Positions 1 through 8,785 are shown, counted from the first letter of the stretch. The stretch is 64,000 nt of DNA from an uncultured Pseudomonas sp. (GCF_943846705.1 NZ_OX044366.1:2790001-2854000); one strand, 5' to 3'. The notes: a model not told the origin generated them from the sequence alone. A program made the numbers and translations.

Positions 1-960
1 GACGCCGGCGTGGTGGTCGATCCGAGCGAGGTGGTGATCACTCACGGCTGTGTCGATGCCTTGCAGATGAGCCTGCGCGTGCTGACCAAGCCGGGCGACC
101 TGATTGCCACCGAATCACCGACCTATTACGGGCTGTTGCAACTGGCGGATTTGCTCGGCTTAAAAGTCATCGAGATTCCCAGCGATCCGACCTCCGGCAT
201 CAGCCTGGAAGCCCTGCAGCTGGCGTCCAACCAGTGGCCGATTAAGGCCCTGGTGTTGACCGCACGCCTGAGTAACCCGCTGGGCGGCACCATCCCTGAG
301 CAGCGTCAGCGGCAGTTGCTGCGCCTGGCCAGCGATTACGATATTCAGATCATCGAAGATGATATCTACGGTGAGCTGATGTTCGAGCAAGGGCCGACCA
401 AGGCCCTGAAGTCCTATGACCGCGACGGCCGAGTGGTGTACTGCTCAAGCTTCTCGAAAACTCTCTCGCCGGGGGTGCGTATCGGCTGGATAGTGGCCGG
501 CAAGTACCAGGATGAAATCCAGCGCCTGCAGACCTTCAGCACCCACTCGGCCTGCAGCGTGACGCAGATGGCGGTGGCGGCTTATCTGGAGAACGGCGGA
601 TATGACCGTCACCTGCGCTTTATCCGGCAGGAGTACCGCAAGAATCTCAGCGCTTTCCAGTTGGCGATACAGCAGTATTTTCCCGAAGGCACACAGATGA
701 GCCGGCCCAAAGGCGGCTTTATTCTCTGGGTCAGCCTGCCGGCGCGGGTCAACACCAAGGACCTGCACATGAGCGCCTTGCAGCAGGGCATCAGCATCGC
801 GCCGGGATTGATCTTTAGTAATACCGAGCAGTTCAACCACTGCATACGCCTGAACTGCGGCATCCCGTGGAACCGCGAAGCCGAGCGTGCATTGATGACC
901 CTGGGCATGCTCGCCGGGCAGCTGTGTCAGGACGGGGCGGCCAGTTTTAACCCGGTTTAA
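1..960 (+). CDS. MocR/GntR-type regulator, C-terminal aminotransferase-like domain (5' end outside window)
   Basis: The reading frame is open from base 1, so the gene begins upstream and only the last 319 codons are visible. What remains is a fold-type I PLP aminotransferase domain. The PLP-binding lysine sits in the SFSKTLSPGVRIGW motif (codon at 457-459), and upstream are the typical NPLGGTIP and EDDIYGEL segments. In Pseudomonas this form of domain is usually fused behind a winged-helix GntR domain (MocR family). The remembered P. aeruginosa neighbour PA2897 is such a regulator, so I infer a transcription factor rather than a metabolic enzyme. A free-standing aminotransferase cannot be excluded without the missing N-terminus. 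Confidence 0.8.
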   Translation, partial: DAGVVVDPSEVVITHGCVDALQMSLRVLTKPGDLIATESPTYYGLLQLADLLGLKVIEIPSDPTSGISLEALQLASNQWPIKALVLTARLSNPLGGTIPEQRQRQLLRLASDYDIQIIEDDIYGELMFEQGPTKALKSYDRDGRVVYCSSFSKTLSPGVRIGWIVAGKYQDEIQRLQTFSTHSACSVTQMAVAAYLENGGYDRHLRFIRQEYRKNLSAFQLAIQQYFPEGTQMSRPKGGFILWVSLPARVNTKDLHMSALQQGISIAPGLIFSNTEQFNHCIRLNCGIPWNREAERALMTLGMLAGQLCQDGAASFNPV

Positions 961-1027
961 CCCGATTTAGACAAAGCCTGCGTCTACCTGAGCGAATGGT
1001 GTATTCAATCGCTCAGGAGCTGCGCCC

Positions 1028-2788
1028 ATGTCTGCTTTTCACGTACTGCTTACCCGTCCTTTACTTGCCGGTTTTGCCGCTGGCGTTTTGCTCAGCCTGG
1101 GCGCGTGTAGCGCCGCCAATCCTGAAGCCCCCGCTAAGGCGGCGGGTAACAGCCCTTTGGCCGACCAGGCCCGTGCAAGCGAACCTGCTGCGTTGCATGA
1201 AACACTGGCCGCTCCGGCTGAGCCGCAGCGCAAGCGCGAGGTGTTGGGTAAGGCTGCTATGCCCAGCGCGGCTTATGCGCCGATGCCAGGGGCCATGGCC
1301 ATATCAAGGGTGCAGGCTGATGCCGCGCTGCCGGGCTATCGAGCGCAGAGCCGCGAGCAGTACCAGGCACTTGCAGACAACCCGGTACATGCCGTCGCCG
1401 TAACTCCGGTGTCGACCTTCAGCATTGATGTCGATACCGGCAGTTACGCCAATGTGCGGCGTTTTCTCAATGGTGGGCAGCTGCCGCCACAGGACGCCGT
1501 GCGTCTGGAGGAGCTGGTTAACTACTTTCCCTATGCCTACCCGCTGCCGAAGGGTGATGCACCCTTCGGTATCCATACCGAGCTAGCAGCCACGCCGTGG
1601 AACTCGCAGAGTCGCCTGCTGCGCATTGCCATCAAAGCATCGGATTTGCGGGTAGACGAGTTGCCAGCGGCCAATCTGGTGTTTCTTGTGGATGTCTCCG
1701 GTTCGATGGATCGTCGCGATGGGTTGCCGTTGGTGCAAAGCACCCTGAAGTTGCTGGTTGATCAGCTGGGTGCACAAGACAAGGTGTCGCTGGTGGTCTA
1801 TGCCGGTTCCTCCAGCGTGGTGTTGCAACCGACTGCGGGCAGCGAAAAAGCCAAGATTCGCGCGGCGATTGATCAGCTGGCTGCCGGCGGCTCCACCGCC
1901 GGTGAGTCGGGCATCCAGCTGGCTTACCAGCAGGCGCAGCAAGGCTTTATCGAGGGAGGCATCAACCGCATCTTGCTGGCCACCGATGGCGACTTCAATG
2001 TCGGCATCAGTGACTTTGCAAGCCTTAAGCAGTTGGCCGCCGACAAACGCCAAACCGGCGTATCGCTGACCACGCTCGGTTTTGGTACCGACAACTACAA
2101 CGAGCAACTGATGGAGCAACTGGCCGATGCCGGCGATGGCAACTACGCCTATATCGACAACCTGCGCGAAGCCCGCAAGGTGCTGGTCGATCAGCTCAGC
2201 TCGACCCTGGTCACGGTGGCCAGCGATGTAAAGATTCAAGTCGAGTTCAACCCGGCGCAGGTCAGTGAATATCGCCTGCTGGGTTACGAGAACCGCGCAC
2301 TAAAGCGCGAGGACTTTAGTAACGACAAGGTCGATGCCGGCGAAATCGGCGCAGGCCATACAGTGACTGCGCTTTATGAAGTGGTGCCGGTGGGTAGCAA
2401 CGGCTGGCTGGAGCCGCTGCGTTATCAAACGGCTATAAAAGCCGATAGCAAGGCGGGCGAACTGGCGTGGCTACGGATTCGTTACAAGGCGCCGGGGCAG
2501 GGCGCGAGTAAGCTGCTTGAGCAAGCCATTAAGGCTGCTGATGTGCCAGTTATCAGTCGCGCCAGTGAAGACCTGCGCTTTGCCGCCGCCGTGGCCGCGT
2601 TTGCCCAGCAGCTTAAGGGTGAGCAATACACCGGGCATTTCAGTCTGGCGGACAGCGCCGAGTTGGCGCGTAACGCCAAGGGGGAGGATCGCTTCGGCCT
2701 GCGCGGCGAGTTCGTGCAGCTGGTGGAACTGGCGCAGAGCCTGCAAACTGCGGATTCCCGTACAACACCTTTACGAGTGCAGCAGTGA
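1028..2788 (+). CDS. von Willebrand factor type A domain lipoprotein (YfbK-like)
   Basis: 586 aa. The N-terminus is a lipoprotein signal with lipobox LGAC (Cys27), so the mature protein is probably membrane-anchored in the periplasm. A low-complexity Ala/Pro linker follows to about residue 115, then an N-terminal YfbK-type segment (FSIDVDTGSYANVRRFL, about 131-147). A VWA domain comes next with a complete MIDAS metal site: DVSGSMD (Asp222, Ser224, Ser226), GGSTAGESG and ATDGDFN. The C-terminal third matches the region that follows VWA in E. coli YfbK (DUF3520). The substrate or partner is unknown; VWA-MIDAS domains usually mediate metal-dependent protein binding. A GGAG-like site (caggagc) precedes the ATG. 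The stop overlaps the GTG start of the sigma-factor gene, so the two are probably translationally coupled. Confidence 0.85.
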   Translation: MSAFHVLLTRPLLAGFAAGVLLSLGACSAANPEAPAKAAGNSPLADQARASEPAALHETLAAPAEPQRKREVLGKAAMPSAAYAPMPGAMAISRVQADAALPGYRAQSREQYQALADNPVHAVAVTPVSTFSIDVDTGSYANVRRFLNGGQLPPQDAVRLEELVNYFPYAYPLPKGDAPFGIHTELAATPWNSQSRLLRIAIKASDLRVDELPAANLVFLVDVSGSMDRRDGLPLVQSTLKLLVDQLGAQDKVSLVVYAGSSSVVLQPTAGSEKAKIRAAIDQLAAGGSTAGESGIQLAYQQAQQGFIEGGINRILLATDGDFNVGISDFASLKQLAADKRQTGVSLTTLGFGTDNYNEQLMEQLADAGDGNYAYIDNLREARKVLVDQLSSTLVTVASDVKIQVEFNPAQVSEYRLLGYENRALKREDFSNDKVDAGEIGAGHTVTALYEVVPVGSNGWLEPLRYQTAIKADSKAGELAWLRIRYKAPGQGASKLLEQAIKAADVPVISRASEDLRFAAAVAAFAQQLKGEQYTGHFSLADSAELARNAKGEDRFGLRGEFVQLVELAQSLQTADSRTTPLRVQQ

Positions 2789-3366
2789 ATCGACCTCTCA
2801 TGGGTGACGATGCCGCCCTGTTGCGGCGTTACCGCCGCGGTGATGCGGCGGCTTTCGCCGAGCTGTATCAGCGCCATCGGCTCGGCCTGTTTCGTTTTCT
2901 GCTTGGCCTGTGTGGCGATCACGCGCTGGCCGAAGAAGTGTTTCAGGACACCTGGATGAACCTGATCCGCAGCCAGAGCGCGCTGCGCGAAGCGGTACTG
3001 TTCAAAACCTGGCTGTACCAGATCGGCCGCAATCGATTGATTGATCACTGGCGCAAGTACGCTCGCCACCAAGCGGGGCATGCTGAATATGATGAACAGC
3101 GGCATGCCCCGCACGACTCGCAACCGAGTCCTGAACAGCAGCTCAGCCTGAGCCGCGATCAGCAGCGTTTGCAGGCCGCCTTGGCAGACTTACCGGCGGA
3201 ACAGCGCGAGGTGTTTCTGCTGCGTGCCCATGCTGACCTAGAGCTGGCGGAGATCGCCGAACTGACCCAGATACCCGCCGAGACGGTGAAAAGTCGCTTG
3301 CGTTATGCCCTACAGAAGTTACGTCGGCTGCTGGCTGACCCGGCCGCCGAGGAGTTGTCCGTATGA
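2785..3366 (+). CDS. ECF-type RNA polymerase sigma factor
   Basis: 193 aa from the GTG at 2785, which overlaps the upstream stop as GTGA. An in-frame ATG at 2800 is an alternative start. Sigma region 2 spans roughly 20-90 (FQDTWMNLIR, FKTWLYQIGRNRLIDHWRK). Region 4, about 130-183, has the helix-turn-helix LELAEIAELTQIPAETVKSRLRYALQKLR. There is no region 1.1 or 3, as in ECF sigma factors. It directs core RNA polymerase to a small regulon that is not evident here. It is flanked by a VWA lipoprotein and a single-pass membrane protein, and its stop overlaps the next ATG as ATGA. This fits a sigma/anti-sigma pair that receives an envelope signal. Confidence 0.9.
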   Translation: MNRPLMGDDAALLRRYRRGDAAAFAELYQRHRLGLFRFLLGLCGDHALAEEVFQDTWMNLIRSQSALREAVLFKTWLYQIGRNRLIDHWRKYARHQAGHAEYDEQRHAPHDSQPSPEQQLSLSRDQQRLQAALADLPAEQREVFLLRAHADLELAEIAELTQIPAETVKSRLRYALQKLRRLLADPAAEELSV

Positions 3367-4139
3367 ATCACGATCAACACACAGCTGATGAGCAGGCGCG
3401 GCAGATGCTTGAGCATTTCCGCCAGCACAGTGGCGGTGAGCCCAGCGCGCAGCTGGATGCACAGATTCTGGCGGCAGCCAGCGCGGCAGTGCGCAGTAAG
3501 GCTGCCGTAGCCGCCAAGTCGGGTTTGAGTGGCCGCTTGCACCATTGGCTATTCGGTGCAAGCGGCCGGCCACGCTGGTCGCTGGCCTTGGCGGGCGTCG
3601 CGTGCCTGGGCATCGGTGTCAGCCTGACCTGGCGTACCTTGGAACAAACCCCCGATGCATTTGATGCCGTGCCCAGCGGCTTGCCCACGGCGCCAGCGGC
3701 TGCCCGGATGGCACCGCAGTCGTTACCTGCAGCGACACCGCTGACGGACTCTGCCACGGCTGAGCCAGTCCAGCGCTCGCGGACGGCCCAGCCCGCCCCG
3801 GCGCTTCAGGGCTACAGCGCCGATGCTGCCACGGCTGAGAAAAAACGCTCGGCTGCTGCGTCGAGCCCCATGTTAGGTGAAGCGCCAACAGCCGAGGCGC
3901 TGCATGAGCAACTGCCGCCAGCGGCCGACCGCGTACCCGCCCAGCGCGCCTTAAGCAAAACGGTTGCGCCCTCAGCCAATCAAGCCGAGCGGCAACTGCG
4001 CAGTGAGTTGCAGCGCTTACTCAAGCTACGGAGTGATGGCTGGACGGACGAAGCCGATGCGTTGCTGTTAAAACTGATGCGTGAGTACCCTGAGCTGGAT
4101 GTAGATGTTCAGTTACAGCAGTTACAGCAGGCAGACTGA
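3363..4139 (+). CDS. putative membrane anti-sigma factor
   Basis: 258 aa, one transmembrane helix (about residues 70-88, WSLALAGVACLGIGVSLTW), a cytoplasmic N-terminus of about 65 residues and a long Ala/Pro/Thr-rich periplasmic region. A helical, charged C-terminus (about 205-258, ERQLRSELQRLLKLRSDG) follows. The position, with its ATG overlapping the sigma-factor stop, is that expected of an anti-sigma factor. The N-terminus lacks the HxxxCxxC zinc motif of ZAS anti-sigma factors, so the assignment rests on context and topology rather than a recognised domain. The low-complexity middle is probably an extended linker to the outer periplasm. Confidence 0.6.
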   Translation: MNHDQHTADEQARQMLEHFRQHSGGEPSAQLDAQILAAASAAVRSKAAVAAKSGLSGRLHHWLFGASGRPRWSLALAGVACLGIGVSLTWRTLEQTPDAFDAVPSGLPTAPAAARMAPQSLPAATPLTDSATAEPVQRSRTAQPAPALQGYSADAATAEKKRSAAASSPMLGEAPTAEALHEQLPPAADRVPAQRALSKTVAPSANQAERQLRSELQRLLKLRSDGWTDEADALLLKLMREYPELDVDVQLQQLQQAD

Positions 4140-4183
4140 GCGCGGTGTGGCAGCGCCTCTGGTTTGCCAGGGCGCGGCGTTGT

Positions 4184-4224
4184 TACCTCTGGTACGCATT
4201 GCAGGCTTGCCAGCGCCAGAGGTA
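4184..4224. repeat. 9-bp inverted repeat upstream of lipoprotein gene
   Basis: TACCTCTGG (4184-4192) and CCAGAGGTA (4216-4224) are perfect complements with a 23-nt loop. A further CCTCTGG copy lies at 4156-4162. The set sits between the stop of the putative anti-sigma gene and the lipoprotein start. It could be an RNA hairpin or a protein-binding site. There is no T-tract, so an intrinsic terminator is unlikely. Confidence 0.45.
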
Positions 4225-4267
4225 GGGGCGAGCATAGCGGCTTATACCACTGCCTTTGTACCTGCTA

Positions 4268-4750
4268 ATGCCCTCTATCCGAAGCACCTTGTTGCTACTG
4301 GCGCTGCTGTTATCAGCGGCCTGCGAGCAAACTGCCAATCCTCCTGCGCCGGCCAAGCCCGAAGCCGTCACGGTGCAGCCCGTGCAAGCGGCAAGCGATA
4401 ACAGTGCCGCTAAGGCTGAGCCGAAAAAGCCTGCGCTGAGGCGCGCAGAGGAACGCGCTGCTCCCGCCGAAGCGGTTCAAAGCAAGCCTAAAGTTACCCA
4501 GCTACCTGAGGTCGAGCCTGCAGAGCCAAATCACCCGCTGGACCTGAAGCTGCGGCCTAACGTGTTTGATCCGCTGCAGCCTGTGGCACCGCTCAGCGAG
4601 GAGAGCACCTTACTGCCGCCGCTGTTTACGGAAAAGGTCGAGCCCGACAGCCCCTTTCAGCTCAATGGCAAACTGATCAGCAATGAGCGTGACGGTGACT
4701 ATTGGCAGTCGATTGAAGGGGCGCAGTTGCAGTTCGAGTTCAAGCAGTAG
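4268..4750 (+). CDS. low-complexity lipoprotein of unknown function
   Basis: 160 aa from the ATG at 4268; an in-frame TTG at 4256 is a less likely start. The signal peptide MPSIRSTLLLLALLLSAAC ends in a lipobox-like SAAC, so the mature protein would begin at a lipidated Cys. The rest is Ala/Pro/Glu/Lys-rich to about residue 85, followed by a short more ordered segment (LDLKLRPNVFDPLQP). I recognise no domain. It follows the VWA/sigma/membrane-protein cluster on the same strand after 128 nt and may be a late member of the same unit or independently transcribed. Confidence 0.6.
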   Translation: MPSIRSTLLLLALLLSAACEQTANPPAPAKPEAVTVQPVQAASDNSAAKAEPKKPALRRAEERAAPAEAVQSKPKVTQLPEVEPAEPNHPLDLKLRPNVFDPLQPVAPLSEESTLLPPLFTEKVEPDSPFQLNGKLISNERDGDYWQSIEGAQLQFEFKQ

Positions 4751-4924
4751 CCAAGTTTGCGCGGCACTGTTGGCGAGTTTTAGTCAGATGGCGGCAGCCA
4801 GATGGCTGGGTTCAAGGCTCAACTTTATATGCGATGGGCGTTTGCCGCCAAACGCTGGGGATGCACGTTCAAGCCAGCGCATGGCACTGGCTGAACGTGC
4901 GGCGATCAGGGCTGTTTCGCTGAG

Positions 4925-5743
4925 TCAGTCGACAAACAAGTCGGTCATCAGTTTGCCGCTCGGGTCATAGCGATAGTGTTCGAAGTCACTCACCCCTTGC
5001 TCACGGAGCAACTCTTCGTCGATCAGCAACCGGCCGCTGATGCTGCGCTCACGGCTTGAGAGAATGGCATACGCCGCGTCAGCCATGATCGCGGGCAGAC
5101 GCGCCGCTTTCATCACCGCGGGGCCGCCGGCTTCGAACTCGATGGCGGCAGTGGCTATCACGGTTTTCGGCCATAGCGAGTTGACGCTGATGCCGTATTT
5201 TTTGAATTCCTCATGCATGCCCAAGGTGAGCATGCTCATGCCGTACTTGGTGGTGGTGTAGGGGCCGTAGTTGGCAAACCACTTGGGGTCGAGGTTGAGC
5301 GGTGGCGACAGGCTGAGGATGTGGCCCTGGCTTTTTTTCAGGTAGGGCAGTGCGGCCTGGCTGCAGACCATCACCGCGCGGGTGTTGATCTGAAACATCA
5401 GGTCGAAGCGCTTGGGCGGCAAGTGCTCGACGCCCATCAACTTGATTGCGCCAGCGTTATTGATCAGTACGTCGATGCCGCCAAAGTGTTCGGCAGCCTT
5501 GGCCATGGCCGTTTTCACGGCCTCTTCGTCACGCACGTCGAGTTGCAGGGCCAGGGCTTTACCGCCAGCGGCTTCAACCTCGGCCGCTACCGAGTGGATG
5601 GTGCCCGGCAGTTTGGGGTGCGCCTCGGTGCTTTTTGCGGCGATGACGATATTGGCACCGTCGCGCGCAGCGCGCAGCGCGATTTCACGGCCGATACCAC
5701 GGCTGGCACCGGTGATAAACAGGGTTTTATCTTGCAATGACAT
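4925..5743 (-). CDS. atuG: short-chain dehydrogenase/reductase AtuG of the acyclic terpene pathway
   Basis: 272 aa. The start is at MSLQDKTLFITG (ATG 5743-5741), preceded by a GGAG-like site; the open frame extends further upstream but only through REP-like DNA. It has the classical SDR cofactor motif TGASRGIG at the N-terminus, NNAG (INNAGAIKL) in the middle and the YxxxK catalytic pair (YGPYTTTKYGMS). It resembles the hydroxysteroid-dehydrogenase-like 2 type of SDR. It is the last gene of the atu operon. In P. aeruginosa AtuG occupies this place, and a role in oxidising a terpene intermediate is inferred from membership rather than assay. atuH, which follows atuG in P. aeruginosa as I recall it, is absent here. 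Confidence 0.85.
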   Translation of the reverse strand: MSLQDKTLFITGASRGIGREIALRAARDGANIVIAAKSTEAHPKLPGTIHSVAAEVEAAGGKALALQLDVRDEEAVKTAMAKAAEHFGGIDVLINNAGAIKLMGVEHLPPKRFDLMFQINTRAVMVCSQAALPYLKKSQGHILSLSPPLNLDPKWFANYGPYTTTKYGMSMLTLGMHEEFKKYGISVNSLWPKTVIATAAIEFEAGGPAVMKAARLPAIMADAAYAILSSRERSISGRLLIDEELLREQGVSDFEHYRYDPSGKLMTDLFVD

Positions 5744-5786
5744 GGGCGTGCTCCGTGATTTGTTGTTATTCGTCTGCGTTGCTTTT

Positions 5787-5837
5787 GTCGGATGGGTATC
5801 GCTACGCTCAACCTGCGCGGCCCGCCCCATCCTACGG
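5787..5837. repeat. REP-like element between atuF and atuG
   Basis: A single imperfect palindrome begins GTCGGATGGGTATCGCT and ends GCCCCATCCTACGG. It closely matches the reverse complement of the left arm of the element at 8786-8876; both share GATGGGTATCGCT and CAACCTGCGCGGCCCGCC. The GGATGGG/CCCATCC ends are typical of Pseudomonas REP sequences. It occupies most of the 102-nt atuF-atuG gap. Confidence 0.8.
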
Positions 5838-5845
5838 TTCTGTCA

Positions 5846-7834
5846 CTAAGCCTCTGCGGCTTCGATTTCCACCAACAGCTGGCGGTTTTTCACCTGGTCG
5901 CCACGCCCTACACTAATGCGGCGTACCACGCCGTCGATGCTGGCCTTGAGCGGGTGTTCCATCTTCATCGCCTCCAGTACCACCAGCAGTTGGCCCTTGC
6001 TGACCTGGCTGCCTTCCTCGACCAATACCTCGACAATTGCCCCATCCATCGGCGCTTTGACGCTGCCCGAGCCAGCGCCAGCCGCGCTGCTGACCGGTTG
6101 GTGGGTGATGTCGATGAGTTGCAGGTTGCCGTTATGGCCATACAGCCAGAGGTTGTCGCCCTCCAGGTGATAGGCCAGACGCTGGCGAATGCCGTCCACT
6201 TCTAGCGTGGCCCAGCGGCCGTCGCTGGCCAGCAGCGTGAGGCTGACCTGCTGATCGCCGAGGGTGGCCAGTAGCCTGGGCTGCGCACCATCGCTCAATA
6301 CGTCCAGCGCTACATTGAAAGACTGCTCGGCGTGTTTAAGCACAAAGTGCCAGGGCGCGCTGCCGGCATTACGCCAGCCGGCCAGGCCGCCTTGATGGGC
6401 ACGGGCATTGGCTGATTGCTGAAATAGCAGGGCGGCAGCGGCAGCCAGTTCAGCGGCGTGTGGCGGTTGTGGGCTGAGGCTCGGGTCCGTGGCGAAATGC
6501 TCGGCGATAAACGCGGTGGTGGCGTTACCGGCAGCGAATTCTGGGTGGCTGAGCAGGTTGGCAAGGAAACGCTGGTTGCCGTTGACGCCGAGCAGCACGC
6601 AATCCTCGACTGCCCGCACCAGCTTGCGCCGTGCTTCTTCGCGGGTGGCACCGTAGGCGATGACCTTGGCCAGCATCGGGTCGTAAAACGGGCTAATAAC
6701 CTGACCTTCGAGCAGGCCGTGGTCGATGCGGATGCCGTCACGCAGCGCCGGCTCCCAGCGCAGCGCGGTACCGGTCTGCGGCAGGAAGTTTTGCGTGGCA
6801 TCTTCGGCGTACAGTCGCACTTCCATAGCGTGGCCGCTCAGACGGATTTCGTCTTGCTTGAGCGGCAGCGCATGGCCTTCGGCAACATGAATCTGCCACG
6901 CAACCAAGTCTTGCCCAGTGATCAATTCGGTGACCGGGTGCTCGACCTGCAGGCGGGTGTTCATTTCCAGGAAGAAGAATTCGCCGCTCTGATCGAGCAA
7001 GAGCTCTACGGTGCCGGCACCGACATAGTTAACCGATGCAGCGGCCTTAACGGCGGCCTCTCCCATGGCTTGGCGCAGTTCGGGCGTCATCACCGGGCAG
7101 GGCGCTTCTTCGACCACTTTCTGGTGGCGGCGCTGCACCGAGCAGTCGCGTTCACCCAGATACACGATGTTGCCCTGGCTATCGCCGAACACCTGAATTT
7201 CCACATGACGCGGCTGGATCACCGCGCGTTCGAGAATCAGCTCTCCAGAGCCGAAGGCGTTTTGCGCCTCGGAGCGTGCGGTGCGGATCTGCGCCAGCAG
7301 TTCGCTGGACTCATGCACCAGGCGCATGCCACGCCCGCCACCGCCGGCGCTGGCCTTGATCATCAGCGGGTAGCCGATGCGTTCGGCTTCACGGCTTAGG
7401 GTCTCGTCATCCTGGGCTGCGCCTTCAAAACCTGGGATGCACGGCACTCCGGCCTCTAGCATGGCGATTTTCGACAGGCGCTTGCTGCCCATCAAGTGGA
7501 TGGCTTCTACGGTGGGGCCAATAAACACGATGCCGGCGGCTTGGCAGGCGCGGGCAAAATCGGCGTTTTCCGAGAGAAAGCCATAGCCGGGGTGAATCGC
7601 ATCGGCGCCGGTCTTTTGGGCGGCTTTGATGATGTTGTCGATTACGAGATAGGACTGATTGACCTGCGCCGGGCCGATGCACACGGCTTCATCGGCTTGC
7701 TGCACATGGCGGGCGTCGGCATCGGCCGCGGAATACACGGCGACCGTGCGGTAGCCGAGGTCCTGGGCGGTGCGCATCACCCGGCAGGCGATTTCCCCGC
7801 GGTTGGCGATCAGAATCTTGTTGAAAGCGGGCAT
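5846..7834 (-). CDS. atuF: geranyl-CoA carboxylase biotin-containing alpha subunit AtuF
   Basis: 662 aa from MPAFNKILIANRGEIACRV, with AGGAG 8 nt before the ATG (7834-7832). The N-terminal biotin carboxylase domain (about 1-450) carries the ATP-grasp glycine-rich loop KASAGGGGRGMR and the ERDCSVQRRHQKV and EMNTRLQVEHPVTE motifs. A linker region follows, then a C-terminal biotinyl domain with EAMKMEH, biotinylated at Lys624. With AtuC it would carboxylate geranyl-CoA at the cost of ATP and bicarbonate. Methylcrotonyl- and acyl-CoA carboxylases have the same architecture; the atu context decides the name. REP-like elements lie in the gaps on both sides. Confidence 0.9.
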   Translation of the reverse strand: MPAFNKILIANRGEIACRVMRTAQDLGYRTVAVYSAADADARHVQQADEAVCIGPAQVNQSYLVIDNIIKAAQKTGADAIHPGYGFLSENADFARACQAAGIVFIGPTVEAIHLMGSKRLSKIAMLEAGVPCIPGFEGAAQDDETLSREAERIGYPLMIKASAGGGGRGMRLVHESSELLAQIRTARSEAQNAFGSGELILERAVIQPRHVEIQVFGDSQGNIVYLGERDCSVQRRHQKVVEEAPCPVMTPELRQAMGEAAVKAAASVNYVGAGTVELLLDQSGEFFFLEMNTRLQVEHPVTELITGQDLVAWQIHVAEGHALPLKQDEIRLSGHAMEVRLYAEDATQNFLPQTGTALRWEPALRDGIRIDHGLLEGQVISPFYDPMLAKVIAYGATREEARRKLVRAVEDCVLLGVNGNQRFLANLLSHPEFAAGNATTAFIAEHFATDPSLSPQPPHAAELAAAAALLFQQSANARAHQGGLAGWRNAGSAPWHFVLKHAEQSFNVALDVLSDGAQPRLLATLGDQQVSLTLLASDGRWATLEVDGIRQRLAYHLEGDNLWLYGHNGNLQLIDITHQPVSSAAGAGSGSVKAPMDGAIVEVLVEEGSQVSKGQLLVVLEAMKMEHPLKASIDGVVRRISVGRGDQVKNRQLLVEIEAAEA

Positions 7835-7868
7835 CTGGGTGCTCCTGCTGGCTAGGTTGTATCGCACT

Positions 7869-7946
7869 GTAGGGTGGGTTGAGGCGCGGAGTGCCGATAC
7901 CCATCGTGGTTGGTTGATGGGTATCGCTGCGCTCCACCCATCCGAC
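7869..7946. repeat. REPIN-like inverted pair between atuE and atuF
   Basis: The left arm (7869-7905, from GTAGGGTGGG to GATACCCATC) and the right arm (7916-7946, from GATGGGTATCGC to CCACCCATCCGAC) are imperfect inverted copies with a 10-nt spacer. This head-to-head pair is the REPIN layout. It fills the 129-nt atuE-atuF gap. Confidence 0.85.
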
Positions 7947-7963
7947 CGTCTGTAGTTATGCCG

Positions 7964-8758
7964 CTACTGCGCCCACTTCGGCGCGCGTTTTTCTACAAAG
8001 GCCATGGTGCCTTCAACACCTTCGGGCCCCGTGACGGCCGCTGCAAACTGTTCGGCGGCGCGGTCCAGCAGCGGGCCAAGGGCTTCATCCTGGCTGGCCA
8101 GCAGCAGGGCCTTGGTCTGGGCGTTGGCCTGCGGTGCGCAGCTACGCACTTGGCCCAGCACCTGCTGCAGTCGCGTGTCGATCGCGGCGCTGCTGGCTTC
8201 GCTGAAGTGCACCAGGCCCAAACGTTCGGCTTCGCTGCCGTTAAAGCGTGCGGCGGTAAGGGCTAAGCGACGGGTCTGGGTCAGGCCAATGCGCTTAACC
8301 ACAAAGGGTGCGATCTGCGCCGGCAGAATCCCTAAGGTGGTTTCCGGCAGGCCGAACTTGGCGTCTTGCTGGCAGATGGCAATATCCGAGACGCAGGCCA
8401 AGCCAAAACCGCCGCCGAGCACCGCACCTTCCAGCACGGCTATCAGCACCTGTGGTGTGTGTTGCGCTTCTTCCAGTAGGTTGCCGAAGGCGCGGTTCAG
8501 GTCGCGGTAGGCGTCGCCCCCCTTGGCGCGGGCACCGGCCATATCCTTGATATCGCCGCCGGCGCAAAAGTGTCCGCCGGCACCGCGCAGCACGATGGCG
8601 CGCACGCTCATGTCGCCACGCAGACTGTCCAGCACCGCGCGCAGCTCGCTGACCATGGCCAGGCTCATGGCGTTGCGGCTGTCCGGACGGTTGAGGGTGA
8701 CGTGCAGCACGCCGGCGTCGAGGTTAAGCAGCAGGGTTTCGCAGTTCGGTAATGGCAT
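7964..8758 (-). CDS. atuE: isohexenylglutaconyl-CoA hydratase AtuE (enoyl-CoA hydratase family)
   Basis: 264 aa starting at MPLPNCETLLL (ATG 8758-8756). Crotonase-fold features are NRPDSRNAMS near the N-terminus, the oxyanion-hole region HFCAGGDIKDM, and EGAVLGGGFGLACVSDIAI with the second backbone-amide glycine. PETTLGILPAQIAPFVVKRIG follows. In the atu pathway this enzyme hydrates the product of geranyl-CoA carboxylase. The crotonase fold is shared by many enzymes, so the exact reaction is inferred from operon membership between atuD and atuF. Confidence 0.88.
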   Translation of the reverse strand: MPLPNCETLLLNLDAGVLHVTLNRPDSRNAMSLAMVSELRAVLDSLRGDMSVRAIVLRGAGGHFCAGGDIKDMAGARAKGGDAYRDLNRAFGNLLEEAQHTPQVLIAVLEGAVLGGGFGLACVSDIAICQQDAKFGLPETTLGILPAQIAPFVVKRIGLTQTRRLALTAARFNGSEAERLGLVHFSEASSAAIDTRLQQVLGQVRSCAPQANAQTKALLLASQDEALGPLLDRAAEQFAAAVTGPEGVEGTMAFVEKRAPKWAQ

Positions 8759-8785
8759 GTACGTGTTCCGATACAAGGGGGCGAA

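Noticed and set aside
6458..7399. 313-codon plus-strand frame opposite atuF
   Set aside because: Shadow of atuF; low-complexity translation without family resemblance.
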